Shown here piece after piece: positions 1-6,851 of a stretch of DNA of 15,951 bases; position 1 is the first letter of the stretch, and each line of letters starts with the position of its first letter. Position numbers and translations under genes: made by a program. Source of the DNA: Oscillospiraceae bacterium (GTDB taxonomy: Bacteria; Bacillota; Clostridia; Oscillospirales; Oscillospiraceae); the NCBI GenBank assembly GCA_016287555.1, contig JAEFAK010000015.1:1-15951 (forward strand), in the 5' to 3' direction. The notes below the pieces were generated by a model that was not told the origin of the DNA, made no database searches, and worked only from the letters and a program-made list of their open reading frames with translations.

Positions 1-22
1 CGCGGAAGCGATGAACAAGTAA
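1..22 (+). CDS. C-terminal end of a plus-strand gene (partial)
   Basis: Reading from base 2 gives A-E-A-M-N-K followed by TAA at 20-22. A strong stem-loop terminator starts 14 bases later, which is what a gene end should look like. Only six residues are visible, so nothing can be said about function. The gene, if real, enters from the left edge of the window. Confidence 0.35.
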
Positions 23-35
23 AAACCATAAAGAG

Positions 36-69
36 AAAACCGGCGCGACCGATGTCGCGCCGGTTTTTT
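36..69. terminator. Bidirectional intrinsic terminator
   Basis: A perfect 14-bp stem (36-49 with 54-67) surrounds a CGAT loop. It has a GC-rich core flanked by four A's on the left and six T's on the right. It can stop the plus-strand gene ending at 22 and also the minus-strand series that ends at 74. Confidence 0.9.
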
Positions 70-73
70 GTAT

Positions 74-547
74 TCACGGAAGGTCCACGTCGTTTCGCGT
101 ATAGAGATATCTCAGATGAAATCCCGCGGCGGGGTCCCTGATGTCGGAAAAGGCTATCGTCACTCCGTATTTCTGCGAGACGTCGACGGCCCTGTCGCCG
201 AAGCCGTAGACGTAGTGGAAACGGGGATGCGCGTCCTCGACGGGCTTCGGCTTTCTGTCCTTCACCCATTTCTCGTCCTGCATGAGATACGCCTTTTCCT
301 CTATGAGGGCCAGCGTGGTGCCGGAAGGCATGCTTTTTGTCTTCGTGCCCTTCGTATGATTATCCTCCCAGACGCCGCCGGAGAGCTTTCCGACCCACGA
401 TTCCGTGATCTTTCCCTTTTTCATAACGACGTACCAGCAGGTATCGCCCTTGCCGCCGAGGACGTGGTCCACGTCGTTGGCGTACGCCTGATAAAACTCG
501 AACCCGCCGTATTCTTCAACGAGTCTGACAAACCTTTCTTCCGGCAT
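74..547 (-). CDS. Unknown soluble protein, 157 aa
   Basis: I do not recognise the family. The protein has no signal peptide or membrane segment. It is rich in aromatic residues and in mixed charged and polar residues (for example CWYVVMKKGKITESWVGKL and FHYVYGFGDRAVDVSQKYG), which suggests a compact mostly-beta fold. An ATG at 559 overlaps the stop of the upstream lipoprotein gene but has no ribosome binding site. The ATG at 547 (MPEERF) has AGGTG five bases upstream and is preferred. The tight coupling to the lipoprotein gene suggests joint expression, and it is the last gene of the series before the terminator at 36-69. Confidence 0.75.
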   Translation of the reverse strand: MPEERFVRLVEEYGGFEFYQAYANDVDHVLGGKGDTCWYVVMKKGKITESWVGKLSGGVWEDNHTKGTKTKSMPSGTTLALIEEKAYLMQDEKWVKDRKPKPVEDAHPRFHYVYGFGDRAVDVSQKYGVTIAFSDIRDPAAGFHLRYLYTRNDVDLP

Positions 548-555
548 GGCGCACC

Positions 556-1257
556 TCATTCATGCATAAGCGTTTCCAGCTCGGCGTCGGTTTTGCCGCT
601 TATCTCTCCTTCGCCATAGAAGCGGGTCAGCAGAGTGGCGATAGCTTTTCCCTCATAGGTGAAAACGAAGTCATAATAACCCGGTCTGCATTCTTCCTGA
701 TTCAGATAGAAGCTCCCCCAGTACCATTCGTCCGGATCCTCCGCGTCTGTGGGATAATGAAGATCGCAGTAGTTTGCAAAGTTCGGCATCAGATCGGAGA
801 ATTTGCAGTCGTTATAGTACTCCTGATCGTCGCGGTGCTTCAGGATCCATACGCGAAGAGCGGATTCCCTGTCGGTATCCGGGTAGAACTCGACCCACTC
901 GCCCAGCTCGAAAATGCAGCGCACGTCGGTAAGGGAAGACTCTCTGGCGTTGAAACCGTCCGCCGTGCCTGCGCTCAGGCCGTTGATACGCACGCCGCGA
1001 AGGATGGACGGGTCTCTGTCTTCGAGCTCGATAAGGGCGAGCTTTCCCGTGAGCTTCGCCGGAGCCGGAGCGGGTGCGGCGGACGGGGCGTTCTCCCCGC
1101 CCTGCGGAGCCTGCTGGTCACCGGGAGTCTGGTCCTGGGCGGGCGTTCCGCCGGCGGAAGGGGCCGTCCCTCCGCCTCCTCCGCAGGCCGCGAACGCGAA
1201 AACGATCAGCGCGGCGAGAAGAAGGCAGACAAATCTCTTTTTGAACATTTCGGTCAC
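556..1257 (-). CDS. Lipoprotein of unknown function, 233 aa
   Basis: The N-terminus is a lipoprotein signal: K/R-rich start, hydrophobic core (residues 10-22) and a lipobox ending AFAAC with the lipidated cysteine at residue 25. A Gly/Pro/Gln/Ala linker (26-68) follows, then a domain of about 165 residues that I do not recognise, with acidic patches (DAEDPDEWYWG) and aromatic residues. It is expected to sit on the outer face of the cytoplasmic membrane. The start is GTG at 1257, with GGAAAGG just upstream; an in-frame ATG at 1248 is the alternative but lies too far from that site. The stop overlaps a possible start of the next gene. A short stem (1272-1287) sits between this gene and the DUF1294 gene upstream. 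Confidence 0.8.
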   Translation of the reverse strand: MTEMFKKRFVCLLLAALIVFAFAACGGGGGTAPSAGGTPAQDQTPGDQQAPQGGENAPSAAPAPAPAKLTGKLALIELEDRDPSILRGVRINGLSAGTADGFNARESSLTDVRCIFELGEWVEFYPDTDRESALRVWILKHRDDQEYYNDCKFSDLMPNFANYCDLHYPTDAEDPDEWYWGSFYLNQEECRPGYYDFVFTYEGKAIATLLTRFYGEGEISGKTDAELETLMHE

Positions 1258-1290
1258 TTTCCTTTCCGTGAGCCTGCGGGAGCAGGCATT

Positions 1291-1563
1291 TTATTTCAGC
1301 TTGAAGAAAATGAGCAGCGCGAGGGCTATATGTATCGCGAGGCCGATGATATTGACGGCCCAGAAATACCAGTGCTTCGTCTTATGGCGGAATATCTCCA
1401 TGCCGAGCAGACCGCCGAGCGCGCCGCCGAACGCTCCGAACAGCAGCAGCACGGCCTCCTTGATGCGCCATGCGTGCTTTTTCGCCTTGGCCTTGTCGGC
1501 GCCGTAGAGGATGATCGTGATAAGGCTCATTGCGGCGATAAATATCAGATAATATTTGAGCAT
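1291..1563 (-). CDS. DUF1294-family small membrane protein, 90 aa
   Basis: The protein matches the DUF1294 pattern: a first membrane helix, then YGADKAKAKKHAWRIKE, a Gly-rich segment GAFGGALGGLLGM, FRHKTKHWYF and a last membrane helix with a short charged tail. The length is typical for the family. Its function is not established; DUF1294 proteins are small integral membrane proteins found widely in bacteria. The start ATG at 1563 is preceded by AAGGGGAGA. It lies 17 bases after the stop of the repeat-containing membrane protein upstream, in the same minus-strand series. Confidence 0.88.
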   Translation of the reverse strand: MLKYYLIFIAAMSLITIILYGADKAKAKKHAWRIKEAVLLLFGAFGGALGGLLGMEIFRHKTKHWYFWAVNIIGLAIHIALALLIFFKLK

Positions 1564-1580
1564 GCGCTTCTCCCCTTCCG

Positions 1581-2036
1581 TCAGCGTCCGAAGATGCCGC
1601 CGATGGCGTTGACCGTCGAGCCCAGCTTCGTCGCCGTCCCGTCAAGGGCCTCGACGAGGGAGTTGAGCGAATCGACGTCTATTTCCGAGAGGGACGAAGC
1701 GGCAGCCTTCAGAGCCGCGACGGCGTCGTTGAGCTCGCTCATATCGACGGACTCTATCCCCTCCGCCGCCCGCTTGAGCGCCTCGACCGTCTGCCCGACG
1801 GCGTCCATATCAAGCTCCTCGGCGGCTGATGCGAGGTTCCCCGCCGCGTCGTTTATAGCCCCGACGTCTATGAGCTCGACCTCGGTCTTCAGCGTGTCGG
1901 CGAGCTCGCCGATCTCGCGGAACCTGACGGCGAGGAACACGATCCCGGCGAGCAGGATAAGGAGCAGCGCCGCGATGAGGATCGTCTGCAGACGCATCAT
2001 GCGAAGCTGTTTTCTGGCGAGCGGGGCGTTATCCAT
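1581..2036 (-). CDS. Membrane-anchored protein with four 22-residue helical repeats, 151 aa
   Basis: One membrane helix spans residues 17-38 with Arg/Lys on its N-terminal side, so the C-terminal part is probably outside the cell. Residues 57-141 are built from four related units. The first is shorter (57-75) and the others are 22 residues (76-97, 98-119, 120-141). Each begins with Asp-(Met/Val) and follows D-h-x-x-h-N-x-x-h-x-A-L-x-x-A-x-x-x-h. The pattern resembles Ala-rich amphipathic helices or a coiled coil. The gene overlaps the upstream membrane-protein gene by 8 bases and has GGGAGAGAGG as ribosome binding site. I do not recognise a named family. Confidence 0.8.
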   Translation of the reverse strand: MDNAPLARKQLRMMRLQTILIAALLLILLAGIVFLAVRFREIGELADTLKTEVELIDVGAINDAAGNLASAAEELDMDAVGQTVEALKRAAEGIESVDMSELNDAVAALKAAASSLSEIDVDSLNSLVEALDGTATKLGSTVNAIGGIFGR

Positions 2037-2538
2037 TCGCCTCTCTCCCGGGCTGCTCCGGCTCTCCGGACGGGTCCTTGCCGAACAGCGCGCCTATGGA
2101 GATGAACATCAGTATCGTCGCGGGGACGCAGAGGATATTGGTTATCGCCGACACGCCCGAGCTGAGCGTGCTGTACGATGCGAGCGCGGCCGCGCCGTGC
2201 CTTCCGACGAGCCCCGTCACGAACATGCCGATGAGCGGAATGACGGCCGCGTCGAAGATCACGAAAAGGACCGCCATGATTATCCCGACGGCCTTGACAG
2301 CGCCCTTCGAGGGTCTTCCCAGGACTACGAGCATGAATATCAGGGCGAGCACGGCGTGGATGACAGCCGCGGCGATGGCCGCGAAGGGGACGCTGCGGAC
2401 GGCAATGATCTCCGGCGAGGCGGAATAAAGCTTCTTGATCGGCGTCTGCGCGAAGATGGACGCGATGCTGACGAGCAGCGCGAGCGCGAACAGCGCGAAC
2501 GCTATGACCTGCAGGATCTTGCTGGCTTTCGTACTCAT
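2029..2538 (-). CDS. Multi-pass membrane protein of unknown function, 169 aa
   Basis: The product has about four hydrophobic segments (near residues 7-30, 45-72, 82-108 and 125-150) and a charged, Pro-rich C-terminal tail. No family motif is recognised. An in-frame ATG exists at 2607, but that extension would run through the stem-loop at 2569-2596 and lacks a ribosome binding site. The ATG at 2538 (MSTKASK) is preceded by GGGAGAG at suitable spacing and is chosen. It follows the rubrerythrin gene and overlaps the repeat-containing membrane-protein gene downstream, so the two are very likely translated together. Confidence 0.8.
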   Translation of the reverse strand: MSTKASKILQVIAFALFALALLVSIASIFAQTPIKKLYSASPEIIAVRSVPFAAIAAAVIHAVLALIFMLVVLGRPSKGAVKAVGIIMAVLFVIFDAAVIPLIGMFVTGLVGRHGAAALASYSTLSSGVSAITNILCVPATILMFISIGALFGKDPSGEPEQPGREANG

Positions 2539-2568
2539 TTGGATCTCTCCCGTTTGCGTAATAAGCGC

Positions 2569-2596
2569 GCAAGGAAGAGGCTTCCCTCTTCCTTGC
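2569..2596 (-). terminator. Stem-loop after the rubrerythrin gene (attenuator or weak terminator)
   Basis: A perfect 12-bp stem (2569-2580 with 2585-2596) closes a four-base loop. It lies 18 bases past the rubrerythrin stop. On the minus strand the stem is followed by GCGCTTATTA rather than a clean T-run, so termination is probably partial. It may set rubrerythrin expression above that of the membrane-protein genes downstream, or act as a 3' RNA stabiliser. Confidence 0.6.
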
Positions 2597-2613
2597 TGCC
2601 GAAACATATTTGG

Positions 2614-3159
2614 TTACTTGCCGAAGTAGCGGTCCAGCAGGCCCTTGAGAGCCTTGCCGTGTCTGGCCTCGTCGCGGGCCATCTCGTGGACGGTGTCGTG
2701 GATGGCGTCGAGATTGAGGGCCTTCGCGCGCTTGGCGAGGTCGGTCTTGCCGGCGGTGGCGCCGTTCTCGGCCTCAACGCGCATCTCGAGGTTCTTCTTG
2801 GTGCTGTCGGTCACGACCTCGCCGAGGAGCTCGGCGAACTTCGCGGCGTGCTCGGCCTCCTCATAGGCGGCCTTTTCCCAATAGAGGCCTATCTCGGGAT
2901 AGCCCTCGCGGTGGGCGACGCGGGCCATGGCCAGATACATGCCGACCTCGCTGCACTCGCCCTGGAAGTTGGCGCGGAGATCCGCGATGATGTCCTCGGG
3001 AGCGCCGGACGCGACTCCGACGACGTGCTCGGCGGCCCAGCTCATCTCAGCGGACTGCTCGACGAACTTGGAAGCCGGAGCGTGGCAGACGGGGCACTCG
3101 GCGGGAGCAGCCTCGCCCTCGTAGACGTAGCCGCAGACGCTGCAAACAAACTTTTTCAT
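2614..3159 (-). CDS. rbr: Reverse-type rubrerythrin, 181 aa
   Basis: Rubrerythrins reduce hydrogen peroxide in the cytoplasm of anaerobes using a diiron site fed by a rubredoxin-type iron centre. Here the rubredoxin domain comes first: Cys6-x2-Cys9-Gly-Tyr and Cys22-x2-Cys25. A four-helix ferritin-like domain follows (about 50-179), with Glu68/Glu71, the ExxH pair Glu101/His104, Glu129/Glu131 and the ExxH pair Glu164/His167. The N-terminal position of the rubredoxin part marks the 'reverse rubrerythrin' type known from clostridia. The start has AGGAGG six bases upstream. It has its own promoter with a palindrome over the -10 box, consistent with peroxide-responsive control. The genes downstream may be reached by read-through. 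Confidence 0.93.
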   Translation of the reverse strand: MKKFVCSVCGYVYEGEAAPAECPVCHAPASKFVEQSAEMSWAAEHVVGVASGAPEDIIADLRANFQGECSEVGMYLAMARVAHREGYPEIGLYWEKAAYEEAEHAAKFAELLGEVVTDSTKKNLEMRVEAENGATAGKTDLAKRAKALNLDAIHDTVHEMARDEARHGKALKGLLDRYFGK

Positions 3160-3256
3160 GGTTATCCTCCTGTCATGATCCCGGCGGCTGAGGCCGGGTA
3201 TTCTGCATTATTCCGGGACGCGCGGAGAAACCTCCCGCGGCGTGCCCGTACCTTAC

Positions 3257-3273
3257 CCTTATATCATATAAGG
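3257..3273. promoter_or_regulatory. 17-bp perfect palindrome over the -10 box (PerR/Fur-like operator)
   Basis: The sequence CCTTATATCATATAAGG is an 8-1-8 perfect inverted repeat. The 7-1-7 core (CTTATAT-n-ATATAAG) resembles the PerR/Fur-family box layout TTATAAT-n-ATTATAA. It covers the -10 element of the rubrerythrin promoter, so a bound repressor would block RNA polymerase. Known clostridial rubrerythrins are under PerR control, which fits; the identity of the regulator is inference. Confidence 0.6.
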
Positions 3274-3286
3274 AGATGTTTGTAAA
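3258..3286 (-). promoter_or_regulatory. Sigma-A-type promoter of the rubrerythrin gene
   Basis: On the minus strand TTTACA (3281-3286) and TATAAG (3258-3263) are separated by 17 bases. An alternative pairing is TTGCTG with TATGAT at 18 bases. Transcription would begin about 90 bases upstream of the rubrerythrin start. The resulting GC-rich leader contains a small hairpin (CCCGGC arms at 3180-3185 and 3193-3198) just before the ribosome binding site. Confidence 0.65.
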
Positions 3287-3368
3287 CAGCAAAACCCTAT
3301 TTATGGGATAGATTTCACAGTCCGGACACATCATACGGCCCCTGCGCCGCGTCCGCGGCATTTCAGGC

Positions 3369-3397
3369 TTGCAATATCAGGGAAAAGCGTCTATAAT
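3369..3397 (+). promoter_or_regulatory. Sigma-A promoter of the Asp23–FakA unit
   Basis: TTGCAA (3369-3374) and a perfect TATAAT (3392-3397) are separated by exactly 17 bases, 39 bases before the start codon of the Asp23-family gene. It points away from the rubrerythrin promoter, so 3160-3435 is a divergent control region with no gene in it. Confidence 0.85.
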
Positions 3398-3435
3398 GAT
3401 TTGAACGTCAAGCCTTATGAAAGGGGTATCGTTTT

Positions 3436-3789
3436 ATGACGCAGAACTACAACAAGTACGGGCGCGTCACCGTCTCCAACGACGTATATACCAGCCTTGC
3501 CGGCGCGGCGGCCATCAACTGCTTCGGCGTGCGCGGCATGGCGATGCGCTCCGTCAGCGACGGCCTCGTCCACCTGCTCAAGCGCGAAGTCATGAGCAAG
3601 GGCGTGCACGTCAGCTTCAACGAGGACCGCTCCCTCAACATCGAGATACACATCATCGTCAAGACCGGCGTCAACATCCCGGTCATCTGCGGCTCCATCA
3701 TCTCCGAGGTCGCGTACAAGGTCCGCCTTGATACCGGCGTCGAAGTCCGCGCCGTCGACGTCTATGTAGACTCCATAATGCCCGACTGA
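3436..3789 (+). CDS. Asp23/Gls24-family (YloU-like) protein, 117 aa
   Basis: The protein matches the Asp23/Gls24 (DUF322) family: an N-terminal GRVTVSNDVYTSLAGAAAI segment, the VRGMAM region, and the IHIIVKTGVNIPVICGSI core that leads into a helix and VRAVDVYVDSI. Family members are cytoplasmic or membrane-associated and have been linked to envelope stress; their biochemical role is not settled. In many Firmicutes the gene (yloU) lies directly before the FakA/YloV gene, as it does here with a 49-base gap. The ribosome binding site is AAAGGGG, nine bases before the ATG, and a strong promoter lies directly upstream. Confidence 0.92.
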   Translation: MTQNYNKYGRVTVSNDVYTSLAGAAAINCFGVRGMAMRSVSDGLVHLLKREVMSKGVHVSFNEDRSLNIEIHIIVKTGVNIPVICGSIISEVAYKVRLDTGVEVRAVDVYVDSIMPD

Positions 3790-3838
3790 CAGGGGCTCCC
3801 ATCACAGCCCTTTCGGGCGAGAATCATCGAGGTTTCAA

Positions 3839-5461
3839 ATGAAAGACAGACTGGACGGCCTGACCTTCAAGGACATGATCATGGCCGCTTATGTTCGCAT
3901 CAATGACAGCCAGCAGACGATAAACGAGCTCAACGTTTTCCCCGTGCCCGACGGCGATACGGGCACGAACATGTCTCTGACGATGCTCAACGCGAGGAAG
4001 GAGCTCTCCTCCCGCACTCCCAAGACCCTCGGCGAGGCCTGCGACACGACGGCCTCCGCCCTGCTCCGCGGAGCAAGAGGCAACTCCGGCGTCATCCTCT
4101 CCCTTCTCTTCCGCGGCTTCGCGCGCGCGATGAAGGAAAAGCAGACAGCCGGCGCCGGCGAGGTCGCGGCCGCTCTCGGCGAGGGCGTCCAGGCGGCCTA
4201 CAAGGCGGTCATGAAGCCCACGGAGGGCACGATACTGACGGTCTCCCGGCTCGCTGCCGACGCCGCGGCCCGCGCGGCGGAAAGCGGAGACGACGTCGAG
4301 GGCACCATATCGGCGGCTCTTGAAGCTGCCCGCGAGGCGCTCGAGCACACCGTCGAGCAGAATCCCGTTCTGAAAAAGGCAGGCGTCGTCGACGCCGGAG
4401 GAAAGGGGTACGTCATCATTCTCGAAGCCATGCTTGCCATCGCCAGAGGCGAGGAAGTCGTCGCGGCGGAGCCGGTCGAGATGAAGGAAAAGGCCGAATT
4501 TTCGGACTTTGAGACCGAGGACATCAAATTCGCCTACTGCACAGAGTTCATAGTCGCCCGTGAGACTGACAAGGATCCCGCCCTGCTGCGCTCCTTCCTC
4601 TCCACTCTCGGCGACAGCATCGTCGTCGTCGACGACGACGAGATAATCAAGGTCCACGTCCACAACAACTGCCCCGGCGTCGTCCTCACGGAGGCGCTGA
4701 CCTACGGCAGCCTGCAGACGGTCAAGATCGAGAACATGCGCAATCAGCACACGGAGCTCACCTCCCGCGAGGACGAGGCCCCGAAGGCTCCCGCGGAGCC
4801 GAACAAGCCGCTCGGCGTCATCGCGGTATGCGCCGGCGAAGGGCTCGAGAGCATCTTCCGCGATCTGGGCGCGGACGGCATAGTCTCCGGCGGCCAGACC
4901 ATGAACCCCAGCACCGAGGACCTCGTGCGCGCGGTGGATCAGGTCCCCGCAGATACGGTCATCATCCTCCCCAACAACAAGAACATAATCCTCGCCGCCA
5001 ATCAGTGCGACGCCATTACGGACAAGAAGGTCATCGTCGTCCCGACGACGACCGTCCCGCAGGGCATCAGCGCCATGCTCGGCTACGACGCCGAGGGCGA
5101 GCCCGGCGAGGTCGCGGCCGCCATGGAAGAGACCGGCAGCGGCGTACACACCTTCTCCGTTACATATGCCGCGCGCGACAGCGAGTTCGACGGGCTGAGC
5201 ATGAAGGCGGGCGACTACCTCGCCCTGCTCGAGGGCAAGCTCCTCGTCAGCGGCAGCGAGTTCGACGCCGTCGTTCCCGAGATCGCCTCCTCCATAGCCG
5301 GCTTCGATCCCGCCTGCGTGACCGTGTACTACGGCGCCGACGCCTCCGAAGAGGATGCGGACGCTCTCGCGGCGAAGCTCGCCGAGGCCGTTCCCGACGC
5401 GGAGGTCCAGGTCCTCGCCGGCGGACAGCCCGTCTACTACTACGTCATAAGCGCCGAATAA
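3839..5461 (+). CDS. fakA: Fatty-acid kinase subunit FakA (YloV, DAK2-domain protein), 540 aa
   Basis: FakA phosphorylates fatty acids bound by a DegV-type partner (FakB), giving acyl-phosphate for phospholipid synthesis. The N-terminal kinase domain (about 8-205) is a DAK2 domain with the nucleotide/magnesium motif NVFPVPDGDTGTNM (Asp38, Asp40) and GARGNSG (78-84). A middle region contains IKVHVHNNCPGVV, which resembles the histidine-bearing segment of the FakA linker domain. The C-terminal DegV-like domain (about 310-540) contains GGQTMNPSTEDLV and LPNNKNIILAANQ. The length is typical of the family. GAGG precedes the ATG by six bases. No fakB lies in the window, so the partner must be encoded elsewhere. 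A strong terminator follows. Confidence 0.95.
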   Translation: MKDRLDGLTFKDMIMAAYVRINDSQQTINELNVFPVPDGDTGTNMSLTMLNARKELSSRTPKTLGEACDTTASALLRGARGNSGVILSLLFRGFARAMKEKQTAGAGEVAAALGEGVQAAYKAVMKPTEGTILTVSRLAADAAARAAESGDDVEGTISAALEAAREALEHTVEQNPVLKKAGVVDAGGKGYVIILEAMLAIARGEEVVAAEPVEMKEKAEFSDFETEDIKFAYCTEFIVARETDKDPALLRSFLSTLGDSIVVVDDDEIIKVHVHNNCPGVVLTEALTYGSLQTVKIENMRNQHTELTSREDEAPKAPAEPNKPLGVIAVCAGEGLESIFRDLGADGIVSGGQTMNPSTEDLVRAVDQVPADTVIILPNNKNIILAANQCDAITDKKVIVVPTTTVPQGISAMLGYDAEGEPGEVAAAMEETGSGVHTFSVTYAARDSEFDGLSMKAGDYLALLEGKLLVSGSEFDAVVPEIASSIAGFDPACVTVYYGADASEEDADALAAKLAEAVPDAEVQVLAGGQPVYYYVISAE

Positions 5462-5475
5462 GGCAGATGATCAGC

Positions 5476-5513
5476 GGCAGGCCTCGCGTTTTTCGCGCGG
5501 CCTGCCCTTTTTA
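5476..5513 (+). terminator. Intrinsic terminator after fakA
   Basis: The arms GGCAGGCC (5476-5483) and GGCCTGCC (5499-5506) are extended by CGCG pairs around a T-rich loop, with one mismatch. CTTTTTATT follows directly. It lies 14 bases after the stop of fakA. Confidence 0.9.
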
Positions 5514-5545
5514 TTACATTATTTACATGTTTTTTCTCAAAACCG

Positions 5546-5575
5546 TTTCAATTTTCACCTGTTTTGTGATATAAT
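5546..5575 (+). promoter_or_regulatory. Promoter of the Sel1–SH3 unit
   Basis: A perfect TATAAT (5570-5575) is preceded by TTTCAA (5546-5551, spacing 18) or TTCAAT (spacing 17). The -10 is strong and the -35 weak. It lies between the fakA terminator and the Sel1-repeat gene in a locally AT-rich stretch. Confidence 0.65.
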
Positions 5576-5606
5576 CAATAAAACTCTGATGTTTCGGAGG
5601 TGGACC

Positions 5607-6224
5607 ATGACACTGACTATTCTGGGTATAGTGTTCCTTATCCTGGCCGCGATAGCGCTCGCGATAGGCATCCTTATGCTCATCGGAGGCAGACGCAGGT
5701 CCGGATACATCGAATCCAAGCCCTCGCAGGAGGCCGCCAAATGGGAGCTCGATCCCTCTTCGATCCGTCCCGAGCCCAAGCCCATGTCCGAATTCGAGAC
5801 GTTCGTGCCCGAGGATGAGTTCGCTCCCTTTACCGAGGCCGTCAAAAGCGCCGACGACTGGTACTCTCAGGGCGCAGGCGAGCTGCGCGGAGGCAACGAG
5901 GCCGCCGCGGCTTCCAGCTTTCTGAGGGCCGCCGAGCTCGGCCACGCCCGCGCGCAGACGATCTACGCCATACAGTGCCTGCGGGGCAAGGGCGTCGAGC
6001 AGGATTACGATAAAGGAGCCCGCTGGCTCGAGAAGGCCGCGCGTCAGGGCAACGTTGACGCGATATACAATCTCGGCATCTGCTATATGTACGGACGCGG
6101 CGTTCCTGAGGATCCCGTATCCGCGCGCAAGCTGCTGGTCTACGCCCGCGGAAGGGGCGTCGAGGAAGCCGGAAGGCTCATCGGGCAGATCGATTCCGGC
6201 GAGCGCTCCGACCCGGTATTTTAG
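5607..6224 (+). CDS. Membrane-anchored Sel1-repeat protein, 205 aa
   Basis: One membrane helix (residues 1-27) is followed by Arg-rich GGRRR, so the rest probably stays in the cytoplasm. A linker (32-80) leads to Sel1-type repeats: helices around EAAAASSFLRAAELGHARAQ (98-117) with LRGKGVEQD, then KGARWLEKAARQGNVDAIYNLGICYMYGRGVPED (136-169), then a partial third unit. Sel1 repeats are TPR-like scaffolds that bind other proteins; the partner is unknown. The ATG at 5589 lacks a ribosome binding site, whereas 5607 has GGAGGTGG six bases upstream and is chosen. The stop is 12 bases before the SH3-protein gene and overlaps its ribosome binding site, so the two are co-expressed. Confidence 0.88.
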   Translation: MTLTILGIVFLILAAIALAIGILMLIGGRRRSGYIESKPSQEAAKWELDPSSIRPEPKPMSEFETFVPEDEFAPFTEAVKSADDWYSQGAGELRGGNEAAAASSFLRAAELGHARAQTIYAIQCLRGKGVEQDYDKGARWLEKAARQGNVDAIYNLGICYMYGRGVPEDPVSARKLLVYARGRGVEEAGRLIGQIDSGERSDPVF

Positions 6225-6236
6225 GAGGTACGGAAA

Positions 6237-6797
6237 ATGAGAAGATCATCTCTGACCCCCGCCGACAGACGGCGTTTCGCCGCTATCCTCTTTATCGGAG
6301 CGGCCGTGTTCCTGCTCATAGCCATCCTCTTCTTCCGCGCCGGACGGATGGAAAAGAAAAATCAGGAAGACCCCGCCCCGAGCAACGCTCCTTCCTCTAC
6401 AGTTTCCCAGACGCCGGGCACCCCGGCTTCGCCGGACGTTCCCGAAGGCCCCGACGCCTCCGAGCCGCCTGAGGGCACGGACGAGCCGACAGAGACTCCC
6501 GAGCCGACTCCGACGCTCCCGCCTCCCTCTCCGACGCCCGAGGTCGACCTTTATGAGAAGCTCGATTTCCGTCCCTCGACGATGTTCAACCAGCCCGAGA
6601 CCTACGTCGTCAGCTCTCCCGACGGCGAGCTCAACGTCCGATCCGGTCCGAGCACGGCTTACGAGAAGCTCGGCGTCCTCTACACGGGCACGCCCGTCGA
6701 GGTGCACACCATAGAAAACGGCTGGGCGCTGGTAATGTTCGAGGAGCGCTACGCCTGGTGCAGCGCGAACTACCTCGTCTCCGCTTCCGAAGAATAA
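6237..6797 (+). CDS. Membrane-anchored bacterial SH3-domain protein, 186 aa
   Basis: A basic N-terminus and a membrane helix (about 14-34) are followed by a long Pro/Glu/Thr/Ser linker (44-103) and a C-terminal SH3b domain (about 122-182) with the family hallmark ELNVRSGPSTAYEKLG, GTPVEVHTIENGWALV and AWCSANYLV. SH3b domains often bind cell-wall peptides. The linker would carry the domain out into the wall. No catalytic domain is present, so it may be a wall-sensing or scaffold protein rather than a hydrolase. AGGAGGT lies seven bases before the ATG. It forms one unit with the Sel1-repeat gene. Confidence 0.9.
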   Translation: MRRSSLTPADRRRFAAILFIGAAVFLLIAILFFRAGRMEKKNQEDPAPSNAPSSTVSQTPGTPASPDVPEGPDASEPPEGTDEPTETPEPTPTLPPPSPTPEVDLYEKLDFRPSTMFNQPETYVVSSPDGELNVRSGPSTAYEKLGVLYTGTPVEVHTIENGWALVMFEERYAWCSANYLVSASEE

Positions 6798-6808
6798 ACA
6801 ATACATAA

Positions 6809-6848
6809 AGCAGGCCGGTCAGGGATCTCCTGACCGGCTTGCTCTTTT
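6809..6848. terminator. Terminator between convergent units
   Basis: A perfect 10-bp stem (GCCGGTCAGG, 6814-6823, with 6829-6838) around GATCT is extended by AGCA/TGCT pairs past one G-T wobble and followed by CTTTT. It ends the Sel1–SH3 unit. Because the barstar gene ends at 6852 on the opposite strand, the same stem probably helps end that unit too. Confidence 0.9.
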
Positions 6849-6851
6849 CGC

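Noticed and set aside
3160..3256. A riboswitch in the rubrerythrin leader
   Set aside because: Only a short six-pair hairpin and imperfect GC-rich pairings are seen; no known riboswitch core could be recognised.
562..3285. A 907-codon plus-strand open frame
   Set aside because: It runs opposite six minus-strand genes with clear features (rubrerythrin, DUF1294, lipoprotein). Its translation is low-complexity Arg/Ala/Gly-rich, as expected for the antisense of GC-rich genes.
3824..5149. A 441-codon minus-strand open frame
   Set aside because: It lies entirely opposite fakA and reads as Asp/Gly/Val/Ala-rich antisense with no domain.
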